Source: Amblyomma americanum (lineage: Eukaryota > Arthropoda > Arachnida > Ixodida > Ixodidae). From it: 64,000 nucleotides of DNA. The stretch covers positions 23,728,269 through 23,792,268 of the forward strand of contig NC_135505.1 of the NCBI RefSeq assembly GCF_052857255.1, in the 5' to 3' direction. Positions 11,393-22,716 of the stretch are shown here, piece after piece; the stretch's first letter is position 1; every line of letters begins with the position of its first letter. Under the pieces are notes generated by a model that worked only from the letters and a program-made list of their open reading frames with translations, had not been told where the DNA came from and searched no databases. The position numbers were made by a program, and so were the translations under genes.

Positions 11393-11956
11393 AGAAGGGT
11401 TGACACGCTTGCAGAGCTCGACATCTTCTATAAAACTGCTGAAGTTTTAAGCGGATTGCTGAGTCCGATTTCACAAGTGTTGCTCTGCGCGAAGCTTACG
11501 CACTGCGGAACGGACAAAGACTTCTGTGAGGCTGGTTCTGAGAGCTGCCCAGCTGGAGAGGTCAGCCTCGCGGTTTGGAAGCCAGAGATTGGATGCGTCG
11601 CTCAAACAAAATATAACATTGGTGAGCTTTAAGCTGTCGTCTCACTTATTGTATGCACTTACGCGATAGGAGGACAACCAATCCTCCACATCCGTATCAC
11701 CTGTGCCGCTGAAGATGGCCGGGTCACGCCGTCGCGCGGCGCCGGAACAGAAGACAGCCAACGGAGGCGGTGAAGCGGTTTGGGAGACGGTCTTAGGCAT
11801 TGCAGAGGCGGTAGGCAATGCGCGGTTGCGAAGCTTCAGGTCGGGGAGATCGTTGGAACCTCCACCCCTTGATATAAGCAGTGCAAAGCACTGTGTCGCG
11901 AACAACCAGCGGTACAGTCCAGGTACAGACAAGAGGCAGCGGTCAGTCCAGAGCAC
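11393..11956 (-). pseudogene. Gag, N-terminal part
   Basis: The 104-codon frame at 11642-11956 ends FSGTGDTDVEDWLSSY. A second frame continues with NREADLSSWAALRTSLTEVF towards 11400. Several stops and shifts separate the pieces. Confidence 0.75.
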
Positions 11957-12045
11957 TCATGAGTGACGGAGCGTTCGGCGCTTGTCGTTCTTCCTCGTTA
12001 AGCGCAAGCCTGTGAAGATTCCATAGCCGAAGGCCAGTCTTACAA

Positions 12046-12354
12046 AAGAAAGGTAGAGAGAGAGAAGGAAAGAAAGAAAGAAGGAAAGATAGTAAGAAAA
12101 GAAGAAAGAAAGAAAGGAAGAAAGAAAGAAAGAAAGAAAGAAAGGAAGGAAGAAAGAGAGGAAGAAGTGCGGAAGCGAAAGACTCCGGATTAATTTCGGC
12201 CACCATGGGATATTTAACGCGCACTGACACCGCGTAGCACACGGGCGCTTTTATGTTTCGCCTCCATCCAAACGCGGCCGCCGTGGCAGGGTGCGAGCCC
12301 CGGGAACTCCGACTCAGTAGCCGAGCGCCATAACCACTGAGCCACCGCGGCGGG
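12046..12354 (-). repeat. Ixodid tRNA-headed SINE, tail type B, with (GAAA)n expansion
   Basis: On the minus strand the head reads CCGCGGTGGCTCAGTGGTTA with A- and B-box-like sequence. The middle block with GTGCGCGTTAAAT follows, then a pyrimidine-rich region that has grown into about 100 bases of (CTTT)n. Ruka-type tick SINE. It is not a functional tRNA gene. Confidence 0.85.
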
Positions 12355-12397
12355 TAGCATTAAAACCTCTATTCTGAGAGTTCGCCACTGTTAGCCT

Positions 12398-12689
12398 GCT
12401 CGAAGCCTTTCTTCGTGACCTTGAGATTGCTGCCCCTCCAAACCGGCTAGTCCCCCATCCCCAATCCAAACCGGGAGGAGAGGAAGGAGACCCTGCTTGG
12501 CTGCCATGACTTACAGGCCCAACAAGCCTTAGTCGGGTGCGCTCGGGCGGCGGCCACTGCCACTGGGGTCCAAAACTAGGGACCTCCACTTAGTGCTTGT
12601 TAGGACCGGTCCCTTACGGGCTGATCCAAGCATGCCTCATGTCTCCTGCATATCCAATAAATGTTTTCACCACCACCACCACCTCCAAA
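12398..12689 (+). mobile_element. Probable non-LTR retrotransposon (LINE) 3' end
   Basis: A GC-rich untranslated stretch ends CATATCCAATAAATGTTTTC and then a (CAC)n tail, the usual form of a LINE 3' terminus in arthropods. No ORF is kept, so the clade is not assigned. Confidence 0.4.
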
Positions 12690-12772
12690 CATGGGGTCCG
12701 AAGCCCCACCAGATATAGCACCTGCCATCGCAGGGCAGTGGCGCATCGCTTAACCGCTGCACCACGGCGCCA
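12690..12772 (-). repeat. tRNA-like SINE head of a second family
   Basis: On the minus strand it reads GGCGCCGTGGTGCAGCGG then TTAAGCGATGCGCCACTGCC, a tRNA-like A-box region different from the CCGCGGTGGCTCAGTGG family. Only the head is present. Confidence 0.5.
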
Positions 12773-12978
12773 TGAGTGGTATGAGGACTCCGAGCGATCT
12801 ATGAATTTAAAATAGAGAATGGCCAATTGTGCATATATAGATATTAACCCATAAACGCTAACTCATCACGCCCTTAAGGCGGAGCATGAATCTGATTTCC
12901 CCTATCTTTATCTGAAGTCTACTTTAAAACCCGAGTCTCGAACCGAGGCCGAAATGAAAACCGAAATGCTGGCGCACA

Positions 12979-13287
12979 AGTTTTTGGTTGTTGGGGAAAG
13001 GAAATTGCGCAGTATCTGTCTCACCTCTCGGTGGACACCTGAACCGCGCCGTAAGGGAAGGGATCAAGGAGGGACTCAGGAAAGAAAGGAAGAAAGAGGG
13101 GCAACAGTGGAGAGCACCGGAATAATTTCGACCACTTGGGGATCTTTAAAGTCCACTGACATCACACAGAAAACGGGTGCCTTAGCGTCTTGCCTCCATA
13201 AAAACGCAGCCGCCGCGGTTGGGTTCCAAACCCGGGGACTCCGGCTCAGTAGCCGAGCGCGCTAACCACTGAGCCACCGCGGCGGAT
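12979..13287 (-). repeat. Ixodid tRNA-headed SINE, tail type B, near full length
   Basis: It runs on the minus strand from the CCGCGGTGGCTCAGTGG head at 13287 to the tail with CCTTACGGCGCGGTTCAGG, GAGACAGATACTGCGC and CCAAAAA. It is one of the best-preserved copies in the window. Confidence 0.9.
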
Positions 13288-14097
13288 AAACCTAATCCGC
13301 CTTTTTCTCAAGGCCGCGTTGCTCATGCGCGCCTCTTCTCCTCCTGCTCCAGTGGTTTAAAATGAAGCCGCGTGCTCTTACAGCGCATGCGCAGCTTATG
13401 TTAGAGACAGGCGCATGCGACAGATGGCGGCAGCTGTCAAGCACAACTTTCCATTTCGCAGGCGCAGCTGGCTCCTCGTTGAATAAGATCGCGCCTGCGT
13501 ATCCCACATGCTTTTGTCTTAAACCAGTAGCAAACGAATTTTTGCCACTCCCAGAAGGCGCCACATCTTGTGAAAAAGCCACTATAATAATTCGGGCGCT
13601 ACTTTTTTAAAGCCAATTTTCTCAGCAAGAAATGCGATTAAATTTTGCTCACAGATAATCATCACTAATTCAAGAAACAACTGAGTCCATTTTGACTGAG
13701 GACAAAAATTAGCTGCAGTTGTACTCAGTGTCCTTTCAATATGAGTAAATTTATAGAGAAACAGTTTCAAATACTGACCGTCAAGACATCGCTTTTCATC
13801 ATTTAAGTTTCTAAAGGCATTCGAATCATTCACAACTTTCTTCGTTTGTGTTACGCTGCAAGTATTCGAAAAAAAGAAAGCTGACTCCGAGACGTTAGCT
13901 CTCGCTTACGCGGTACCAAATGTCTCACAAACTGCGTTTCCACGTAACCATTCGCAACTTTCTCCACCTATGTGCTGCAGCATTCATTGTTTGGGATATT
14001 GAAAGGTAGCCTCGTAGACAATTGCTACAGAAAACACGGGCTGTTACCAGCTTTTCTGTGAGCCTAATTGTTCCGATTATTTTCGCGAAGAATTTGA
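13288..14097. other. No recognised feature
   Basis: Unique-looking sequence of mixed composition. I see no coding motif or repeat shared with the rest of the window. Confidence 0.5.
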
Positions 14098-14335
14098 GCC
14101 GCCGCGGTGGCTCAGTGGGTATGGTGCCCTGCTGCTGACCCGAAAGACGCGGGTTGGAACCGGGCCACGGCGGTCGAAATTCGATGGAGGTGAAATTCTA
14201 GAGGCCCGTGTACTGTGCGATGTCAGTGCAGGTTAAAGAACCCCAGGTGGTTGAAATTTCCGGACCCCTCCACTACGGCATCCCTCATAGCCTTACTCGC
14301 TTTGGGACGTTAAACCCCAATAAACAAAATTTTTC
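14098..14335 (+). repeat. Ixodid tRNA-headed SINE, tail type A
   Basis: The head CCGCGGTGGCTCAGTGG is followed by a B-box (GGGTTGGAACC), the shared block TGTACTGTGCGATGTCAGTG, and the type A tail TTTGGGACGTTAAACCCC. It lies about 400 bp upstream of the cathepsin C start codon. Confidence 0.9.
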
Positions 14336-14749
14336 TGAAGTTTTGCGGCGCTGTCCCCACATATTTCCGGCAAGCGTACGACAATCATCGTGATCGTATC
14401 GACTAAGCGCGTGACAGTTTCGTCCCCCTCAAAAGCGCTTGCATGTGACGCTGCGATTGCAGCCTGCTGGAGGCGGTAACCTGTCCACCGCTGGCCACTT
14501 GACGTTGAAGAGTTCTCTGTGTTCTCGCGAATGCTTCCACTTTCGAGTGTTTTCAAGTCACATGTGCGGGCAATTGTAATCGAATGCCCGCCTATCAGCG
14601 AGGCTGCGTTCTAGCTAGCTGCACCCCTTGTGACGCCCAGCGGCGGCTGCGTCGTGATAAGAATGCCGGCAGATAAGTGCCAGCCGACTCCGGAAAAGCA
14701 GGCGGCAGCGGCGACAGGCGCGTCAGTGGTCCGTAGCAGACGAGGGAAA
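14336..14749 (+). promoter_or_regulatory. 5' flank and 5' UTR region of the cathepsin C gene
   Basis: The 414 bases between the SINE and the start codon become GC-rich from about 14600. No TATA box or initiator could be fixed. In-frame ATGs occur at 14630 and 14663, upstream of the chosen start and with no signal-peptide logic, so they are taken as UTR. The transcription start is unknown. Confidence 0.35.
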
Positions 14750-14909
14750 ATGCGGTCCGTCTGCTTGGCTCTCATCGTGTGCGGCTTAGGCCTGGCCGCA
14801 GCCGACACTCCGGCCAACTGCACCTACGAGGAGACCCGGGGATGGTGGACCTTCACCGAGGGGCCCCGCACGGGCGACAGGAGCATCGACTGCAACAACT
14901 GGACGCCAG
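14750..14909 (+). CDS. CTSC: Dipeptidyl peptidase 1 (cathepsin C), exon 1: signal peptide and start of exclusion domain
   Basis: The gene encodes a lysosomal or secreted cysteine exopeptidase that removes dipeptides from protein N-termini and, in animals, activates granule serine proteases. Exon 1 encodes residues 1-53 and the first base of codon 54. Residues 1-18 are a signal peptide with a hydrophobic core (LALIVCGLGLAAA). Cleavage before Asp19 would yield the mature N-terminus DTPANCTY, the same octapeptide that starts the mature human exclusion domain, where this Asp anchors the substrate amino group and restricts the enzyme to dipeptide removal. Sequons NCT and NWT are visible. The start at 14750 was chosen because the signal peptide follows directly and an A lies at -3. 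The donor is CCAG|GTAAGC. Confidence 0.93.
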
Positions 14910-16841
14910 GTAAGCGAAGGCCCGCGCGAGAGTGTCTGGCCGTCCGGGCCCAAATGCCATATTTTTGGAACACTACAATTGCGAAGATATGAAAAAAAAA
15001 ATGTTAGGTGCGCTTTGATCAGAAAATAGCTCTTCATCCTTTACAGCGTCAGCTGTTATAACATGCATCGACCCAGTCGTCGTGGCTGTTGTCTGCATGA
15101 AATGGCGTCATCACATGTCAAGGTCACATAATTCATTGTCTAGCCAGCAAGATGGTAATGAGGGAAGCTAAGGCATAAATGGGTGACGAATGACGTCATC
15201 AGGTGGCCAAGTCATGTGATCTGTCGTCTTGTCCCTCCAGGGCATTGGTTCTGGTATGTGAGGGATTACATCGTCCCCCTTAGACGACATCCCGTTTTTT
15301 TATTTATTTGATATGCAAATGAGTTTCTAGACACTGTATGAAGAAATCGACGCGAGCGAACGTCAGTCTCTTCGACGCCGACGAAATGAATAATAGCACG
15401 AAATTCTGCGACGCTGTTATTGAGCTCGCCGTTCTTCGGAAGTGTGTTCGAGGGGAATAATATCAGGCTATTTTCTTGCTTCCGTCGTATGCCAAGTTTA
15501 CCTTCAACTCTGGAACGCGACGAACAACGCCGAGTGTGCAGTAATTGGCATCGACCAGGTGGTGCGGAAACATCCCGGATGCAATGCATCTCGAAACATC
15601 CCGGATGCAATGTATAGGTCGGCGGACGCCATAGTCATGCATCTACGGCGTGGTTTCTTCTCGCCATTACGTCCACACCTTGAGGGCAAGAAACGTACTT
15701 CTCTCTTATGTATTCATACAGGTGTCAGCTACTTCTACCTCAGTAATCTTTCTAGAGCGAAATAATTTACGGCAAATGTATCCAAAAACAGCGGTGACGA
15801 AACGATGGTGAGCTACCAACCACATTAGCATCCCAAAGCAGAAGGAAAAAACTAGCTCTCCCTTTGGTCAGCCAACACGACCGCCTGACAGCACGGAGAG
15901 ACAACGCGATCGATCGCTGCCTTTCCCACCGCATTCTCTGGTTCGCAAATTCCCAGTGCGATAGTTTGCCTGCTGTCTCCGGACAGTGTCCCACCTGCTG
16001 AACATCGCTGTCACTGCCCCGGAGTTTCTAGGGGCACGGCGAGGGCCGTCAAACGATTTGCACGCTGTCGCTTCCATTCAGCGAGTTCTTCTCGAGGGAG
16101 CTCTTCCCTGTGGCGAGGCATTCGTGTCGGCTCACGCAGCAGAAAGCGGCCATCTAAAAATGAATCGGAAAAAGCGGAGACCTCCTGTCTGGCATCAGAC
16201 TGCGTTCGCGGTCCCTGCCACGTGCAGATATGGCACGGGAAATGGGAGGGCAGAAGAGAGACGACTGAAAGGAAGAGGGTAGATTAGATGCGCGTCGCAG
16301 CTCTGATCCCTCGCGCAGCGGCACGGCGTCTCGCATACTTCGCAAAACGTTGGCGGCCTCAGAAAGAGGCGCTAGCGCATGTCTGTCTCTCTGTTACTGC
16401 CAGGAAGAAAGAAAGGAAAGTGCACAGGCCTACCCACTGGCTCAAGCCGAGCCACAATCGCTACCACGTGCAGATAGTAGAAGAGTAGCGCATCAGTGGC
16501 CAGCACCCCGTCCTACGGGAAAACGCCGTTTTGCGATGTAGACGAGATGCAGTGGCACTGCTGCCTCCGTTTGGGGGCGTAGATTGGTTCTGCACCACTA
16601 ACAAATGTATGCAAACAAAAGTCGGATAGGGTGTACGTGCCTTGGGATCCTTTTTTTTTGTTTATGCACGGAATTTCGGCCATGAATGGGCTACAACTGC
16701 AACGTTTGCACATATAGTAGAGCCTACCGAACTAGACATAAGAGTTGTCATTGAGAATCATATGTAGCAAAAAATGTGCACCAATATATCTTACATCGCT
16801 TGCGTAGGATGGGGTCATTCGCGAGTAGTTAAACAATATTT
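14910..16841 (+). other. Intron 1, first part: nothing recognised
   Basis: Intron 1 spans 14910-35378 (20.5 kb). This part has no coding motif. One short direct repeat (CATCCCGGATGCAATG) occurs twice within about 30 bases near 15570-15615. Confidence 0.5.
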
Positions 16842-17070
16842 TTGAGGAAAGGGAAGGGCGTAGTAACCGACTTTTGGTAAACAATGGCGCCGTGGGGGAA
16901 GGGATGAAAGAGGAAGTGAAAGAAGGAAGAGAGACAGAGGCGCAATAGTTTAGGGCTATGAATTAATGCTGACCACCTGGGATTCTTTAACGTACGCTGG
17001 TGTCGCACAGCCCACGGGAGTCTTAGCATTTCGCATCCATCGAAATGCGACCGCTGCGGCCGGGATTTAG
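16842..17070 (-). repeat. Diverged tRNA-headed SINE copy, tail type B, head lost
   Basis: The minus-strand middle block (ACCACCTGGGATTCTTTAACG on the plus strand in part) and the tail with GGCGCCGTGGGGGAAGG are recognisable but strongly mutated. The 5' head stops near CGGCCGCAGCGG. Confidence 0.7.
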
Positions 17071-17077
17071 TACGTGG

Positions 17078-17111
17078 CAGTGACAGTGGCCCAGCAGGGC
17101 CACTGTCACTG
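17078..17111. repeat. Perfect 15-bp hairpin
   Basis: CAGTGACAGTGGCCC, the loop AGCA and GGGCCACTGTCACTG form a perfect stem between two SINE copies. There is no U-tract or coding context to make it a terminator. Confidence 0.8.
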
Positions 17112-17124
17112 GCGCAGTAACAAA

Positions 17125-17385
17125 CTGCTCGATGGACACCTCAAACGCTCCCTTAGGGAAGGAAGGTAGGTGGGAGAGAAATAAATAAATAAAGAAAGAA
17201 AGAAACAAAGAAAGAAAGAAGAAAGAAAGAAAGAGGTGCCGTAGTGGAGGGTTCCGGAATATTTTTGACCACCTGAGGATCTGACATCTAGCAGCACATG
17301 GGTCCCTTTGGCGTTACGCCTCCATCGAAAGGCCGCCGCCACGGCAGAGTTGAAATCCGGGCACTCCGGCTCAGTAGCCGAGCGA
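17125..17385 (-). repeat. Ixodid tRNA-headed SINE, tail type B, with (GAAA)n expansion
   Basis: This minus-strand copy has a diverged head (CTCAGTAGCCGAGCG at its plus-strand right end) and about 60 bases of GAAA/AAAT repeats at the same internal pyrimidine tract that expanded in the 12046-12354 copy. Confidence 0.8.
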
Positions 17386-19475
17386 TAGGTGAAAGAAAAT
17401 GCGCACAATAGAGTTTTTGAACGACGTTACACAAGCGACTGCCGCGAAAGAGGAGGAGGAGGTTACCAATAAAGGAAAACCGCGGTAACTGCCTCTTCTC
17501 ACCGGGTGCTAAACACGGAGCGGCGAGGGCTGCTGGCTACCTCTGCCCTATACCGCCTGCGTTACTCCGGGCCGCGTAATGCGCATTGATGCGGCGGTAT
17601 CTCGTTTGCAGAAGATGGTCCTGCCATGAAAGAGAAAGGCGGATGGACGCAATGCTGGTGAGATAGCTGCCAGAGCGCTCGGACAGACTGAGAAACGTGG
17701 GAGAGATAGGCTTCGCGAACAAAAGACCCGGCTTGTGTTGAGATAGGCTGAAGCGTACATGTCACATGATTCTCTGAACGGCGGCCGTTTGCTGTAACTC
17801 TTCAAAATGGTTTTCTCATTTCACAGTCCTCAGATTAACTTCGGTCCGTTGTTAACAACTACCGAGTACAGACTTTGTCAAAAGTAAGCAGCCCAGGAGG
17901 TTTTGTTCTGATGCGGCGAGAACGAGGGCACCTCTCAAGTCCGAAAGGTTCGAAATGCTGACGGTGTGGAACAAGCTACTCAGCATGGTCGAGAAGTAAC
18001 TTCCTTGACCTCTGTGCTTTTGACAAAGCGCGTTCGTATTGGATCAGCCCGTCAAACCCTGCAACAGTTTCTGACCGTTATAGTATTTTAGAATTCCTCA
18101 ACGTATGCGCGCTGCGGCGTCAAATATGTATCCAATACCTTGTGAAGAATGTAAATAGATGCATTCTTGAATTGAGGTAGGCACAAAAGTCGCTACCAGC
18201 GCGAAAAACCACTTTCCGTCGTGCGTGCGCTTCCAGAGCTATTTCCAGTACATGTACAGGAAATAAAGAACAGAAGACCCAGTGAGGAACTTGTTGCTAT
18301 TTGGTGTGCCACATCAAGCGCACAGGAACCCGCAAGACATAACAGCAAGAAGTGGGCGCTAGGGTTTCTTGTATACTTTCTTCCAACGTGTTTGCCCTAG
18401 CCGATGTAAGAGGACTGCTACAACGCTCGTGAGTATACATTGACGACGATGTCGCGCCTTGTTTAGAATTATTGCAGTCGTGAAGAGAGCGCGGTCATTC
18501 TCATCGCCACGAGTATCGAGTGCATATGTTGCAGGCCACGTATTCTCGCCCGAATAATTTTCTTTGGAAGCCTTCCTCCGTCTTTGCGCCACCCCAGTGC
18601 CGTCGCCGCCCGTGATAATGTGCTCAACACTTATTAGTCAGCAATGAAGAAAAAAAGCTTCTCTCTTTCAGGAGGGTGGCATTGCCGAAGTCTCGGTACT
18701 ATTTTCAAACAACGAGGCACCCCGAAAGGACACTGCAATCGTCTTACAGAATCCCGGCGTGAAAAACAGGTGTAAAACGACTTATGCCCAAAGCAGCGTG
18801 AAAGCTGCCAAAATATCTATGAAGACACCTAAGTGACGTTAAGACGCTTTAGTGTTAGCGTCTAACGCTGTTATAAACTACAGCTCAGACATGGTGGGCA
18901 TCTCTGAACAAGCTAGGGGACGCCGACGAGAGCAGTGCGAGAGCATTTGACAAACCTTTGTAAGCCTGGTGCACGCAGACACAAGTAGAATGCTTGCTGT
19001 CACCGTTCCCTTGGAGAAATTCGGACGAATACCCGAGCAGCTGGTGCTCAGAACCATCCATTTTTGCGCAATAATTGGTGTAGTCTTAGAGGCGCAAACC
19101 CGCCATTGTTAACATGTTAACAATATTTCCCCGAAAGTTACACTGCATGCCCTGTTAAGAGCGAACGGCCTTACAAAATGGGATCAATATTCTAACTATT
19201 GTGACACTGAATATGTATGACATTAATCGGTGTTTTTGTTACGGAGTATGAATTACAACAAAAGTAGAATCCGCAGCTAAGGTAAGTGGTTGTTTGCCTG
19301 TTTTTCTGTGCTTAAACCAAACCTTAACAACCGAGAAAAAAATTAGCCTGCAAATTTAATACAGCATATTATATGTGGCAATCTTTGTTCTTTTATGTAC
19401 AAGAATTTAAAACCATCATAAGGTAGTGTTTGTACAATAAGAAAATGCATGTGAAGATCACCAAGACTATATATG
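17386..19475 (+). other. Intron 1 segment without recognised features
   Basis: Open frames here are short and show no family motifs. No repeat shared with the rest of the window was found. Confidence 0.5.
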
Positions 19476-19694
19476 GCTTATGGGGGTTGAACGACCCTAG
19501 CCACTCCGGCTATTAGGGGCGCCGTAGTGAAGGGCTCCGGAAATTTCGACCACCGAGGGTTCTTTAACTTGCACTGACATCGCACAGTACACGGGCCTCT
19601 AGAATTTCGCCTTTATCGAAATGCGACCGGCATTGAACCCGCGTCTTTCGGGCCAGCAGCCGAGCGCCATAACCACGGAGCCACCGCGGGGGCT
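19476..19694 (-). repeat. Ixodid tRNA-headed SINE, tail type A
   Basis: It runs on the minus strand from the head at 19694 (GGTGGCTCCGTGGTTATGG) to the tail GGGTCGTTCAACCCCCATAAG. The shared block ATCGCACAGTACACGGGC is visible on the plus strand. Confidence 0.88.
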
Positions 19695-21367
19695 TGAAGT
19701 TACAAAGAATTCCTTAACATCCTTGGCCAGCATATGCAGACAGTTTTCCTTCTGTACGCATGAAGAAAAAACAGAAAATCCGTAAAACGATGGATAGGCT
19801 CCGATGTGACAGCTAAAATGCACGAGACTAAAACAGACTGTTTGGCAAGTTATTCCAGATAAGGATCGAGAGACACTTTTTAAATGCAAAGCCTACAGTT
19901 ATCGTTTAGACAAAAAGTGCAAAAGTGCATGAAGGCAGCTTTGAAAATTTACTGAGCTTGTTTTCTCGATGCACAAATGCTCTGTGAAAAAAAAAGCTGA
20001 CCTTCGTGGGATAAACGACCTTGAAATGTTAAAATGATTTAATACGAGAGATGAATCACATTGGCACTTAGTTCTCAGGCAAAGCGATAGTCAATGCTTT
20101 TAAAGATAATATTGTTAGTGGTACGGGGCATGTGACAGTAAGTAACAATCTACAAGCTTTTTACGATAGGAGCTCCGCTTTCCTTGATGCTGAGAGCGAA
20201 GCAGGAGATGTGATAGAAACCTAAATAACAGCAGCGCAACAGCAACTACGCTTGGTCCTCCAGTGTGGGTATGTGCTATTTGCTGTTGTGACCAGAACAA
20301 CACTCTCGGCTTTTATGAGACGCAAGTGAACACTTTAAAACATGTTATTTTCTTCCTGCAGCCCTGCGTATCTTATATATAAAATTTGTCTTAATCAAGC
20401 GAGTACTTCCGCACCAACTGCAAGTCCTGGTCCAAATGTAAATCCCGGTCTTGGTTCAAAGGAGTCTTGTGCTCGTGAATTGTTTCAACAGTGGCTCTTG
20501 GGCCAGAATAAGATGGCTGAGGATGTGGCAGTACTTCGTATAATAAAAACTATCACAGAAAAAAAAATGTGGCCAACTAGGGGACCTGGTTCACAGAAAC
20601 AATAAAGCTCTCGGCACGTGTGGATCTTAAAGGTCCGCTGAAGCCCTTGGCAGCAAAAATAACTTAATTGCAGAAGTAAACCGACAATTTCTGTTTTTAT
20701 TAATTCAGACATAGACATAGGCAGACACTGCATTATGTCGCAAATTTCGAAGTGACGCTTTTTTTTTTCTAAAAAAACTTGAAATCACGTTCAAGTCTGC
20801 CAGCACAGTTATCACTTCGTAAGCTTGGCAAATAACGAGCAGTCATTTTGTATTTTCAAGATTGTATACGAAGGAAACAGCTAAATGTGATAAATTATTA
20901 CGAACTGCAAAGCACCAAAACATCTCTGCCAAATAATTACTCGCGAAATAGGCTTAGGAAGCGTAGGCTTTATGAAGCGACAGCGATACTCCTCCCGTTC
21001 TTCAAGGTCATGTCGGTATGAAAAACGACCTTGGAAGGCAGCGGAGCCCAAAATAGACGTAATAAAATAAAAAAAGAAAACAAGAGTAACATGAAATAAG
21101 GAAATGAAATAAAATAGAACTGAAAACAAAAATAAAATAAAATAAAAATAAAACAAACACAGTAAAGTAATTTATTAACATGCATAAGTAAATACAGATA
21201 AGAATTGCACAAATTAATGTCTCAAGAATTGCAGAAAAGCAGCTTTCGCTCTGCATTAATGTTCGACAGAATTGCGACGAATGAGTCGTTCTTGTCTGTG
21301 TAAACCTTGAATAGCGCAATAACAATGTCTAAGATTACAAATGATATAGGCCCATTTGAAGCTCTTC

Positions 21368-21368
<1 letters not shown>
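19695..21368 (+). other. Intron 1 segment, A/T-rich, no recognised genes
   Basis: It includes an A-rich stretch at 21058-21170 (AAAATAAAAT units). A short open frame at 20342-20605 follows a pyrimidine-AG sequence but matches no family I know. Confidence 0.5.
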
Positions 21369-21420
<52 letters not shown>

Positions 21421-21626
21421 TGGTTTTTGGGGAAAGGAAAAGGCGCAGTATCTGTCTCATATATCGTTGGACACCTGAACCGCGCCGTGAGGGAAGGAAT
21501 AAAGGAGGGAGTGAAAGAAGAAAGGAAGAAAGAGGTGCTGTAGTGGAGGGCTCCGGAATAATTTCGACCACCTGGGGATCTTTAACGTGCACTGACATCG
21601 CACAGCACACGGGCGCCTTAGCGGCT
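21369..21626 (-). repeat. Ixodid SINE, tail type B, 5'-truncated, with (AAT)n tail
   Basis: The (AAT)n run at 21369-21419 is the 3' tail of this minus-strand SINE, directly attached to its CCAAAAACCAATT terminus. The body runs to 21626, where the tRNA-like head is missing. Confidence 0.85.
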
Positions 21627-22621
21627 CTTCTTAGGGGCAATCTTCTTTTCCTCTTATCAAGAACAACACTCACCACCCAAATTTTTTATATTTGCGTGCT
21701 GCATCTTTCGTTCACAACATATTTCTTTATCGTTCCAGACCTAATCCCCAAACGGACACCTTTTTTTTAAGTGGTACCTAAGTGGTGATTTAGTACCCGT
21801 GGCGCCATCTGTCGGCAAAGCAAACAAGTGCTTTCTCAGAAATAACGCAACAAGCTGGACTAGTAATGATCCAGATATGACAGTCGGCTTATGACCAGCT
21901 AGCTGGTCCAAATCCACCGGGGGCTAATCTTGCAGGAATTAGCTGGATCGTAATTCTTGCGGTGAAGTAATGCCACGTGTTAGTTGCCGGCGTAATATAA
22001 ATCATTTGCCACAATTTGCAACAATTTATGAATTGGCTGGCGCGCGTTCATACTTTTCCGTCATTACTGCTGGATCAGCTTCGATTAAATACGGCGTTGC
22101 TAATCGCGGAGTGGTGGGCCTTTCGTGTCACTTGAAACAATGCGAACGAAAGGATACAGAACTGTTTTTATTCAAGTCTTTTCACATGCAAGCGACGAAA
22201 TTGTGTTATTTGCCCGAATCTCCGAATCAGAACCTTCCATGGAGACAACGTAACCGCGCTTTGGGACAGGTTCAAAGGTGTTTGCACTTGCTGCTTCCAG
22301 GAATTTGTTCCACGTGAAATAAAGAGAACAGCGAAAACGAATTCACTTCGTGAGAAAAATAAAGCGCTTAAGACGACAGAAAGCCTCTTGAATCGCATAT
22401 CAGAATGCACAAGCAACATTAAACCTTCTTAAGGGCACATTAAATGGCAACATTTAATAAGTGTTTGTCGAATTCTATTCGCGCCTCGCCTAAACCAGTC
22501 CAGTGTAAGAAAAACAAACCATATCAGCAAATAGTGAACGATGGCAATTTTGTCGTCTAAACGTTAACTACTTCTGCAAGCATAGCAGGCGGCGGCAAAA
22601 AGTTAGGAAGAAGTTTCCGGG
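21627..22621 (+). other. Intron 1 segment, nothing recognised
   Basis: A 115-codon frame at 21970-22317 has no recognisable motif, so no gene is called. Confidence 0.5.
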
Positions 22622-22716
22622 GACAATGCGGCCGCGGTTGGCACAGGGCAAGGTTAAGTGGAGATAGGTGGGAGAGGCCTATGCCCTGCCGTGGGCGTAG
22701 TAATGCTGATGGTGAT
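22622..22716 (+). mobile_element. LINE 3' tail (GGGAGAGGCC ... TGGGCGTAGTAATGCTGATGGTGATGA)
   Basis: GGTGGGAGAGGCCTATGCCC and GTGGGCGTAGTAATGCTGATG followed by a GATGGTGATGA tail are the widespread arthropod LINE 3' terminus. The same motif is found in reverse at 50194-50285. Confidence 0.65.

Larger units (their letters stand above)
9337..11956 (-). mobile_element. Ty3/gypsy retrotransposon, 5' coding part (gag, protease, RT start)
   Basis: On the minus strand this is the upstream half of the element whose downstream half is 1-1416. In order from 11956 downwards it carries gag, a CCHC zinc knuckle, a retropepsin and the first third of RT. The coding frame is broken in several places. No LTR was recognised; the sequence beyond 11956 runs into a SINE tail, so the 5' LTR may be lost. 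Confidence 0.85.

Noticed and set aside
14098..14170. tRNA gene in the CCGCGGTGGCTCAGTGG heads
   Set aside because: A- and B-box-like sequences are present but no cloverleaf with an acceptor stem closes, and the same head recurs many times with a shared non-tRNA body, so these are SINEs.
14630..14749. Upstream in-frame ATG at 14630 as cathepsin C start
   Set aside because: It would bury the signal peptide behind 40 residues; the ATG at 14750 gives a clean signal peptide and the conserved mature start.
20342..20605. Possible extra exon after a TTCCTGCAG acceptor
   Set aside because: It does not fit the cathepsin C phase or sequence, and the eight-exon model is already complete.
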